Under the pieces are notes generated by a model, which was given only the letters and a program-made list of their open reading frames with translations, was not told where the DNA came from and did not search any database. Position numbers and translations under genes: made by a program. Positions 48,711-57,390 of a stretch of 64,000 bases of DNA are shown in pieces; position 1 is the first letter of the stretch; every line of letters starts with the position of its first letter. The DNA lies in the NCBI RefSeq assembly GCF_000150955.2, contig NC_011672.1, positions 930,001 to 994,000 of the forward strand, given 5' to 3'. The DNA comes from Phaeodactylum tricornutum CCAP 1055/1 (Eukaryota > Bacillariophyta > Bacillariophyceae > Surirellales > Neidiaceae).

Positions 48711-49167
48711 TGCCGGAGAAAGTCACAACGCAACAGGCAGCGTGTCGGCGAAACGCTTCTGTGCAATACCCTTATCGGCTGGTTGGAAATGTATATCAAG
48801 TAGGTTGCTCTTCTAGAACTTGTCGGATTGCTCGTTGATGGTATTGGTATTCTCCAGATCCCTGTCAGACCCTGTCACTGTCTGTTATAATTGGTTGGCG
48901 CATCGGAAACAGTGTCCGTGCGTCTTTCCTTCTTTGTCAAAGTGCATACACCGACTAAATACTTATGCCCTTCTCTTCCAAAAACACGAGATTAATGGCT
49001 GACTGGATAGGACTGTAAAGCAATTTGGCTTAGCTGTGCCTTTTCCTTTTAAACGATCAACTATTACTTTAAAATATTACCGTTCATAAAATGCAAACGT
49101 ATACCGTCTCCCCAACAATGTAGTGCTGATACCACAGAGCACCAACAACAACTATCCAATTTTCGAA
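48711..49167. other. Intergenic region
   Basis: About 457 bp between two reverse-strand genes; promoter of the G-patch gene and 3' flank of the HSF. No element recognised. Confidence 0.4.
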
Positions 49168-50267
49168 TTAAACCTCGTCCACAGCTTTCGGTTTAATAAT
49201 CGACTCTTGTGCCTCATCTTGCTCTTTGCTAGCATCCGCTTCTTCTCCGGTTTCTTCCTTGGGCTTGGAATCCGCACCTTCGCCAGCTTCTGAGGATTTT
49301 TCACCACCAGATCCCTGCATGTCTTGACCAGGCATAGGGGGACGTACACCGCCATGCTGCATCTGCATCATTTGCATTTGTTGAAATTGCATCATCTGCT
49401 GCATTTGCTGTTGCCACATAGCCTGCTGCTGCTGCGGTGACATGTTCGCCATCATTGGGTTAGGCATGAATGGGTACATTGGCATTCCCGGCATCATTCC
49501 AGGAACATTCGGCAAAAGCTGTTGCTGCATTGGACTAGTTTGGTATTTATTGCCTGAGTTGCTTGTCATCTGCAAGCAGAGTTCAGGCTTGTCACGGCGG
49601 AACAGCTTATGGAAGTAGGCACCAGTCTCTGGCCCGCGAGGGACGCGGGTAAAACCCCAGCGGTTCAATTTGCGAGTGAAGCTCGTGAACTTACTAGCCT
49701 TGAAATACTTGGGAAGTACGTCGTTGGCAAAAGTCTTCTTCTTGTTGATAATGAAACCATTTCCGTGAGGGAGCCAGGAAATAATCTCCGTATTGTCCTC
49801 ATTGGAAAGGATATCCATCAACTACGTTGTATAGAGAGAGACAAAGGGTAAGACGTCGGACCAAAATCATCGTGCAAATGGCCAAAATGAGGATGTCGCC
49901 CCAAAACGATTCGTCTACGTTTATCGATTCAGCGTAGAACATGGTACATTTTCTACAGAGAATGTTTCGCTTCGTTCTTATTGCGACACCATGAAGACCG
50001 TCCCTGGGCAGGTCGCTGAGACCGTCGTCAACTCCAGCAATGGCTCTTCTGTATCACAATATCGGATGTACTCACTTTTTGGGGAAAGCTCTTGGGAGCC
50101 TGCTCTTCGCCTTCAGGGTTGTTATTGTCAGTAAGATCGGAGCAGTCGTCTTTGTCGCCAGAATCATCACCTGTGTTGATTCTATCAGGCTTTTCCCCTC
50201 CCGTGGCAGCACCAGTCGCCACCTGGGCATCTTCAATAGGTTTCTCGTCAGTTTTGCCTTCAGTCAT
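49168..50267 (-). CDS. Heat-shock-factor-type transcription factor (HSF 3 of 3)
   Basis: Two exons (50267-50076 and 49821-49168) give 281 aa. The 254-bp intron has GTGAGT and a TAG acceptor and cuts the first helix of the DNA-binding domain between SFPQK and LMDILSNED; joining them restores the usual FPxKLMxIL. The domain continues EIISWLPHGNGFIINKKKTF, SKFTSFTRKLNRWGFTRV and FHKLFRRDKPELCLQM. Behind it lies a Met/Gln/Pro-rich tract (SPQQQQAMWQQQMQQMMQFQ) and an acidic tail, typical of activation regions. The start MTEGKTDEK at 50267 is chosen; the frame stays open upstream with an ATG at 50480, so a longer N-terminus is possible. Confidence 0.88.
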
Positions 50268-50822
50268 ACTTTCAATTAATATCTTCGGATCCAAGCGAAG
50301 GATTTTGGGAACCAATAGTCTCGTCTTTGTGACAACGCTCGCTGCTACAGTGTGTAAACGCGGTGGAAAGAGGGGCAAATCGTTTTTCTTGGCACCACTC
50401 CGTCCGAGCTCTGCCGGGGCACGAGGAAAGCATTTTTTCGAATTTGACGGTTTCGAAAAATTTGGTATTCTCGAATCCATACAATTCCAAAAGTCACTAC
50501 GATGCGCGTGCGATGACTTTTGGATGTCGTCGCCGACTTTGAATGACGATTTGTGATTTGACGAGAGAACAATCATAAAATAACGGCAAACGCCCGATTC
50601 CGTGCAAAAAGTCACTGGGCAGAACATTAGTTTGTAACGTGACCTCATTTGTTACATTTGTCAAAACATTATAATGTTCGCGTAACAAACCGTTTCAGAT
50701 TTGGGCTCGAAAATACCGTGGCGATACAACAAAGTTTCAGTTGTACTATACATTCATTATCTATTCCCTTTGCGTGCATGGTAAGGAATTGATCGCCGAA
50801 GTGGGAAGTTAGCGACTCGGTA
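50268..50822. other. Region upstream of HSF 3
   Basis: About 555 bp. The HSF frame continues open to about 50648, so part could be coding if an upstream ATG is used; otherwise it is promoter and the 3' flank of the HDR gene. Confidence 0.4.
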
Positions 50823-52334
50823 CTATTTCTTGCTCTCGTCGTACATCTTTTTCAACAAAAAGATTTGGCTCAGAGAATCCTGGACTGCGGCATCCGGTGT
50901 TGATGCTCCTGAAGTCACGCCCATAACAACTTCCTTGTCCATGTCTTCCAACAATTGAGTCGTCACAATCTCCCCATCGACCGTTCGATGAGTAATCGTA
51001 TTGTCCGCACCAATGCACTCTGCACGGTTGATGTGGAAGGCGCGGATTCCAGCATGAACCGGAATCTCAAGCAAATGCGCAGTATTAGAAGAATCCCAAC
51101 CACCAATCACAAGAATGAAGTCCAAGCCATCCTTTTGAGCGCTTTCCACCATGTCGTGAATTGCGTCTTGCCGTTCCTGAGTAGCGTCGCAGATCGTGTC
51201 AAATTCCATGTAATGCTCCTTCGACTTCACCGGTCCAAATTTTTTCATCATTGTCTTTTGAAAAAGCTGTCCAATAGCACGCGTTTCTTTCTTGTACATT
51301 GTAGTCTGGTTAGCAAGACCGACCTTCTCGAGGTGTTTATCAGGATCGAATCCCTCACTAACAGCATTTTCGAAATGCTTCATGAATGCGTCCTTGTCCC
51401 CTCCGTTGAGAATATAATTTGCGACCATTTCTGCCTCTTTGAAATTTTTTACGCAGATGAAGTCTTCGCAGAAGGACGTGGTCGCAACAGTTTCTTCGTG
51501 CGCATACTTCCCGTGAATCACAGATGTCAGACCTTGCTTCTGATGCTTATCGACTGTGTTCCAAACCTTAGAGACCCAAGGACATGTAGTGTCCACAATT
51601 TCAACATTCTAGCGGCAAAAGTGAAAGCTTGAGAATCTGTCTGCGCATAAAACTCGCGTGAAATTTAGTTGAGACTAACCTTTTTGTCAAAGTAATCCAT
51701 TTCTTCGAACGAAGCGCCGAAAGCTGGAAGAATTACGACATCACCATCCTGAACCGACGCAAAGTTTTTTGTCCCATCTCCGAGCTTCTCAATGAACTGA
51801 ACGTTTTTTGCCTTTAAGTTTTCGTTTACCTCGGGGTTGTGGATAAGCTCATTCGTGATGTGAAGTTTGCGATCCGGAAAGTGTTCCGCAGCTTCGTACG
51901 CTAAAGCAATGGATCGTTCAACGCCCCAACAAAATCCAAAATCCTAGAAGAGCAGAGTGCGTTAGATTTGTGATTAAAAAAAAAACGACAAAGTGCGAAA
52001 AACGTACTTTTGCAAGATACACCTTGACACCATCTCTATCCATCACAAAGTTGCTGGTACGCAAACTATTGACAATTGGCGACTGGAATTGATCTTCCAT
52101 GTTACTTTCGACTCCCTCGCGGACTTCCTTGAATCCTCGGCGATGGAAGCGATCGGACTTCATCATGCGCAAGCGTTCCTCTTTCTTTGTAGCCCGCTTT
52201 TCCTCAGCTTCAGTTGCGGATGTCGATTGTTGCACGACGATGGAAATACGCGACGGCTTGAAAGCAGTCTGCTGGAAGGCAGTGACTGTAGAAGCTACAG
52301 CCATGAACACGACGGCTGAAGAGGCAAATCTCAT
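50823..52334 (-). CDS. ispH: Plastid 4-hydroxy-3-methylbut-2-enyl diphosphate reductase (HDR/IspH)
   Basis: Three exons (52334-52008, 51943-51680, 51608-50823; introns of 64 and 71 bp) give 458 aa. The enzyme makes IPP and DMAPP in the last step of the plastid MEP pathway, with an iron-sulfur cluster. The three cluster cysteines are in place: Cys114 (DFGFCWGVERS), Cys206 (DTTCPWVSKVW) and Cys337 (FDTICDATQERQDA). HGKYAHEETVATTSF and LVIGGWDSSNTAHL match the plant/cyanobacterial subfamily. The leader has a signal peptide (SSAVVFMAVASTVTAFQQTA) with the AF cleavage motif for plastid import. The first ATG in frame is at 52334. A 10-A run sits in the first intron. Confidence 0.96.
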
Positions 52335-53046
52335 GATAAGCAACTTCTATTCGATGGTGGTGTCGGGTGTCTCTGTTTCGTGAAAAGCAAGTCTACGGAA
52401 TAACAACAAACAAGGCAACCAAATCGTCCTGGAATGGGTGTTGTTTCGTTTTGTCGGTGGCTGTACACTGGGCTTTCGATGTCTCGCTCCATATATGTTG
52501 GAGGTGTGGATGTGGCTCCATCTTCAACACAGAAAAATCGTAAGAAACGTAGTGTCGTGTGTTGTCCGAATGAGTCATGAGTTTGCTGACGTTGATCTGT
52601 CTTCTCGGACAATTTTACGGGACATGTAAAGTTTCTTCCAGTTGAGCGCCATTCCCGTAGGCGATGTTCCGTTTACCGGAATGGGATTGGACAGACGTGG
52701 ACGGGCAGACGGACAGACAGCTCGTGTGCACTGCAAAGAAAAAATTTGGCTCAAATGTGAGGCAGTTGGATATGCTAACAGTGAAGCAACATTATAGTTC
52801 ATCTTCCCAAAGTGCTTACAAGGCGATCACTCTAGACGATCCGTGCGTATTGAGGTTGGCTATTTCGATTGATATTGTGGGGTTGATGACGGACTATTCT
52901 TTCTCTTTCGTGAAGTCACCACACAGAGCTTGTCCACGATTTGATGGTTAATTCATGGACAATTCGACTTGCTGTATGTATCCCAGCTTTAACAAAAAAT
53001 TCGATATAAGTAAGATTTACTAACTTCGCGAGACGTATCATCAGCC
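52335..53046. other. Intergenic region
   Basis: About 710 bp between two reverse-strand genes. A forward frame at 52664-52951 has no family match and is not called. Nothing else is recognised. Confidence 0.4.
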
Positions 53047-53499
53047 TTACGTTGGGATATCTTCTTCCTCGCGAACATGCACGCCCATGCTTTTGCAAGT
53101 CCCAACAACCGACCGAGCAATTCCTTCCAGAGGAAGATGCCACATATGATCGTCTTGCTGCTTCACTTTTGCGATTTCGTAGATAGCCTCCGGTGTAATG
53201 AAAGCGACCGGGCTCTCTGGCGACGGACTAGAAGGGCCTTTATCCATGCCACAAACACGCTTGACCAAATAAGTAACCGGAGGTGATCGGATGTCAAAGG
53301 TAAAGCTTCGGTCCGCCATGGCATGTAGCCGAACACCCAAAGCAACGTCCTTTTTGTACATGGTTTCGCTCTTTTCATTAAATTGGCGGGTGAAATCTGC
53401 CATGTTAATACCGAGTGGACCGAGAGCTTGGCCGATGGCAGGACCCGGCTTGGCGCTGCCCGCCGGCACTCTGAGATTGACGAAGCGAACAAAAGACAT
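53047..53499 (-). CDS. MRPL11: Mitochondrial large-subunit ribosomal protein uL11m
   Basis: A single exon of 150 aa. AKPGPAIGQALGPLGINMAD is the uL11 N-terminal block with its factor-binding Pro/Gly loop, and DRSFTFDIRSPPVTYLVKRV begins the RNA-binding half. The later PEAIYEIAKVKQQDDHMWHL and ARSVVGTCKSMGVHV match mitochondrial MRPL11, including an insert (GPSSPSPESP) where bacteria are shorter. uL11 forms the stalk base that contacts translation factors. No cleavable presequence is evident. It is divergent from the proteasome gene 475 bp away. Confidence 0.94.
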   Translation of the reverse strand: MSFVRFVNLRVPAGSAKPGPAIGQALGPLGINMADFTRQFNEKSETMYKKDVALGVRLHAMADRSFTFDIRSPPVTYLVKRVCGMDKGPSSPSPESPVAFITPEAIYEIAKVKQQDDHMWHLPLEGIARSVVGTCKSMGVHVREEEDIPT

Positions 53500-53974
53500 T
53501 GGGCTGATTTATGCGCACTGTTGAATTCGAAATGGATGGCGTATGAGCAACTCTATAATCATTCACTGTCATTCAGCTGACGCTAACTGTGATATAAGAG
53601 ATCAACAGCCACAGGCAACAACAGCCTGATGGCAACCAGAGTTCGTGTGCTGTATAGTTCCTTTCGTTCGAAATCAAATTTGAATACCTATACAAGTTTA
53701 AACAGGTTTGGGCTGACAAAGTCATCGTGAATTCTATATTGACAGTGAATGGATTTCTAGAAACGAGGGTCCACTATTTCTCGCCAGTTATATATCCGAT
53801 TCCCGATTCCTTCAAACTTCATCTGTTCGGCGGTTTTCAGCCGGCTTCGGCTGAGAATGTCGAGCTGTAGACCATGACAATCGAACGGAACCATCCTTGT
53901 GTGAAAGTACCTGTAGCTCCGTTGCTTTACCTTGTTGTTGAGAAATCTCTCGCTAAGGACTCTGAAAAGCCACA
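53500..53974. promoter_or_regulatory. Divergent intergenic region
   Basis: 475 bp between uL11m (-) and proteasome beta1 (+). Both promoters must be here; no element is recognised. Confidence 0.5.
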
Positions 53975-54758
53975 ATGAGCGGAGTTACAATGCAGAGCGC
54001 CAGTATGATGGTGCCGGAAGCTTCCTATCCGGGCTTGAAACCGGGTGAAGTTTCGACAGGTACCACCATTATGGCCATTCCCACAGCGGAGGGTGTTGTT
54101 TTGGGAGCTGATTCACGCGTTTCTACGGGGACATACGTGGCCAACCGCGTTTCCGACAAGATTGCACAAATGTCTGATCATATCTTTGCCTGCCGTTCCG
54201 GAAGTGCTGCCGATACTCAAGCATTGACCGATTACGTCAAGTTTTACTTGCAGCAATTGACGTACGTAGAACGAGAGAATACCGGCAGCCCCAACCAACG
54301 GACTCTGGTTTAGCAGTCGTTGGTAGCTAATTGACTTTATTTTCCTTTACAGTGTCGAAACAGGACGTCCTCCCCGTGTCAAGACGGCAGCACACCTCAT
54401 GCAACGACTGTGTTACGAAAACAAGGACAATTTGATGGCGGGCGTGATTGTAGCGGGATGGGACCCGGTTGACGGAGGCTCTGTCTATTCTATTCCTTTA
54501 GGCGGCACTTGTCTAAAAGTTCCGTTTGCTCTGAGCGGCTCGGGATCAACCTACATCTACGGATTGGTGGATTCCGAATACAACGATAGCTTGTCTCTTC
54601 AGGATGCACGAACCTTGGTGAAGAAAGCTATTTCGCATGCCATGGCACGGGACGGTAGTTCGGGTGGTATCATCCGCACAGTGGCGGTAACGTCGGAGGG
54701 TAACAATCGCGACTATACGCCGGGTAATCAGCTACCCTTTGGGCCAGTCGGATATTAG
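53975..54758 (+). CDS. PSMB6: 20S proteasome subunit beta1 (PSMB6 type)
   Basis: Two exons (53975-54261 and 54353-54758, 91-bp intron) give 230 aa. Beta1 has caspase-like activity and starts as a precursor. The propeptide ends in VSTG and the catalytic Thr is residue 30 ([20 protein letters not shown]). [20 protein letters not shown] and [13 protein letters not shown] are diagnostic of beta1; [15 protein letters not shown] and [14 protein letters not shown] follow at the usual distances. The catalytic partners Asp and Lys (GADSR, DK) are present, so the subunit should be active. The gene ends 55 bp from its convergent neighbour. Confidence 0.96.
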
Positions 54759-54813
54759 TGCCACATTCTATAATACAAAAGGTTTGGATAGTTCAGACAA
54801 GCATGTCCCATCT

Positions 54814-56934
54814 TTAGAAATGGGTATCCAAGTCCGAGAGGAGAGAGGACAGTTCTTCATCAGAGAAGTTACCAACATGGATCACCCAGTCGACAATTTC
54901 CAACGCCTTCGATATGCGTCCGACCCCATCATCCAGTACATCGTTCCACTCGTAACAAACCCAATCATTGGTCTGTATATTGCCACTGTTCTTCGCACCG
55001 CTTGGTGCCAGATAGTAAACATCGGGGACCCACTTCACCGTCAAATTCCAGCTGAGTGGAAGATCATTCGCTGTCACGTCGAACTGATATAGTGTCAAAA
55101 ACGATTCCCAGCCGATGTAACCCAATAAGGTTCCCAGTTGATTCCAGATTGTGGAAAATCGTTTACAATGCCCACAAGTGGGGCTAGTGAAATATATAAG
55201 CGAGTGCTTACTCTGTGAGTTCTGTATCATTTCCCAACCGGCGTTATCACCGGAAAGGATCCGGATCCTGGATGCGTTCGTCTCGACTGACTCACTGGCA
55301 CTTCGCACGGTTGGCTCGCCCGCTCCATCCCAAAAGCTATTGATAAAATCTGAAATTGCTGTGCTCGAAGCAAGCAGAGAAGCCCGATCCAAGTAAAATC
55401 GTTGCGTTCCGCCGTGTCTCTGATCGGTTATCAGCAGCTGAGGCAGAATTTCGGTCTCATTCGGACCCTCAGAGTTCAAAACTTGAGCATCAACCAAAGA
55501 CCACAAATCAATTCCAAACGTTGACAAGACCCTTGTCTCAAGGCTTGGAATTATTACGCAGACCAAGTCACGCTGCCTGGAGCGGTTGGTTCGTCGATGA
55601 ATACGGCAGGCACGGCGGAATTGGCGAAGGACTGTGCGTGGCTCTGGTGCCGCGTGTGAGCTCACATCCGGCGGAACCTGGTGAAGATTCAAAAACAAGC
55701 ACGCATGGACCTTTCGATGTACACCGAAAGCGATTGGAGCGGTTGTTTGTCGATCGAACCACAATACGGAGGGTGTTGATACGTCAGTGAGAAAGTCGGC
55801 AAGGTCCTCTCCAGGTTCATCATCCTTGGGTACGAAGTCGATACGAGGAAAGTTCTCTTTGTCCCACAAACTTCCGTGGGCATGTTGACGGGGTATTTTC
55901 CAAGCCTGTACAGCACCGTCGACCATACTACAACTCTTCGACGTAAGAAACAGCCTATCCCGTCGAGCTGCCAATGAGCTTGCCACTTTGTTGAAGATAT
56001 TGTAGAGGACGGTAGCATCGGTCTCGTATTTTTGGCATTGAACAAGAAGTACAAAGTCATCCGACTCGGTGTCATTCTCTTCCAACATCAGCCACTCGAC
56101 GTAAATTCTTTCTTGATTGGTTAACGTAGATGGAAGCATTGGGTTGACAACGGAGTGGAGAAGGAGTCCGTCTCGATGCTCTTTCAGGAACGAAAAAATC
56201 TCGTCCGTACTCTCAAACCGTCTTGGCTTAAGATAAACGTACTGATCGGCCACCACGCCGTAATCTCCTAGTGGAACAATAGCATGGTACCAAAGATGAA
56301 GCGTTCTTTCGAATATAGACAAACCGCTACCATGGGCCCCCGAGAACTCAAGGAGATAAGTTTTGTCATCTTCTGCATGACTCACAATAAACAAGAGCTT
56401 GGGCCCGCCTTCAATGCCAAAGTTGTCGTACAAGGTCCTCGGATCGATATTGTCAAGCTGTAGTTTTGCTACTGTAGGCGGGGATCCACTATAATGAAGG
56501 CTGTACGTGGCAAAGAAATCATCCAACAGGGAGCTCGCCAAGGAAAGTGTCCGTAGGATGCTCTCGCTAAAATGACACGAGTCTGTATAAATTAGGAGCA
56601 ATACCAAAGAAGTACCATGCGGATCGTTTCTTGTTTGATGATTTAATGATACTATGCTTTCAATGCTCGACAAGCGGAAGACATGATCTTCGCGTTGATG
56701 AGAAAACGCAGGGTCAGTGCCGACATCATCTTCTTCCAGTATATTTCCGAAATTTGTGAACTCCTCGTTCGCTTCAGCGCTGAAACATATCCATCCACAA
56801 AAGAGAAAAGCGAGTATCACAGTTACCCTGAAATTTAAAAAACCAATTGCTTTGCTGGTCCCAGGCCATTTTTGATAGTACCAATAATTGTTTTGGGCCA
56901 CCATGGTCAAACATTTGCGTTTCTTCCCCGTCAT
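54814..56934 (-). CDS. Large membrane-anchored thioredoxin-domain protein (TXNDC11/PDI-like)
   Basis: A single exon of 706 aa. A hydrophobic segment near residues 35-52 (VTVILAFLFCGWICFSAEA) is a signal peptide or anchor leading into the ER. A first thioredoxin-like fold at about 100-220 has a degenerate centre (YTDSCHFSES, one Cys only). A second, near the C-terminus, has a full CGHC pair at Cys587 and Cys590 in SLIYFTSPTCGHCKRFSTIW, as in protein disulfide isomerases. The domain order and size are like animal TXNDC11, but there is no KDEL-type end, so retention must be by the anchor. The CGHC domain is likely redox-active; the N-terminal one is probably structural. Orthology is uncertain. 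Confidence 0.8.
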   Translation of the reverse strand: MTGKKRKCLTMVAQNNYWYYQKWPGTSKAIGFLNFRVTVILAFLFCGWICFSAEANEEFTNFGNILEEDDVGTDPAFSHQREDHVFRLSSIESIVSLNHQTRNDPHGTSLVLLLIYTDSCHFSESILRTLSLASSLLDDFFATYSLHYSGSPPTVAKLQLDNIDPRTLYDNFGIEGGPKLLFIVSHAEDDKTYLLEFSGAHGSGLSIFERTLHLWYHAIVPLGDYGVVADQYVYLKPRRFESTDEIFSFLKEHRDGLLLHSVVNPMLPSTLTNQERIYVEWLMLEENDTESDDFVLLVQCQKYETDATVLYNIFNKVASSLAARRDRLFLTSKSCSMVDGAVQAWKIPRQHAHGSLWDKENFPRIDFVPKDDEPGEDLADFLTDVSTPSVLWFDRQTTAPIAFGVHRKVHACLFLNLHQVPPDVSSHAAPEPRTVLRQFRRACRIHRRTNRSRQRDLVCVIIPSLETRVLSTFGIDLWSLVDAQVLNSEGPNETEILPQLLITDQRHGGTQRFYLDRASLLASSTAISDFINSFWDGAGEPTVRSASESVETNASRIRILSGDNAGWEMIQNSQSKHSLIYFTSPTCGHCKRFSTIWNQLGTLLGYIGWESFLTLYQFDVTANDLPLSWNLTVKWVPDVYYLAPSGAKNSGNIQTNDWVCYEWNDVLDDGVGRISKALEIVDWVIHVGNFSDEELSSLLSDLDTHF

Positions 56935-57390
56935 CTGAAATTGGTCGGGTTCGAGAAATATGACACCGTATAGGCAGACATACCGTTGTGGCCTGCACCA
57001 AGCCGATGCATTTACACTTATATTTTAGATTGACTTCACATTTCTGTGAAATGTAAGTGTATACGTGAATTAATCAACTGCTCAGGGTAAATGACGCAAT
57101 TCAGCACACACATGAGGTTCACCAATTCACAAGATATTGATAACTATACTGTAAAGTTGGAAGATATTGTTTAACATAGGAACTTGAAACAGCGTTTCAA
57201 AATGTCCAGTGAATTAGACCACGAAGCGTTCCGATGGCTTCTTGTCGAAAGGACGGCTTTGATACGTCGGCCGCAAGACTCGCTAGCTTTACCAATTGCA
57301 TTTCACTGTTTGAGTTTGACTTGCAAAAAACAGGAAAGATTAAGAATAAAATAGCAATGATCAAGATTAAAGTAGTTGATTCTGGGCTAA
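56935..57390. other. Intergenic region
   Basis: About 456 bp between two reverse-strand genes, AT-rich. No feature recognised. Confidence 0.4.
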
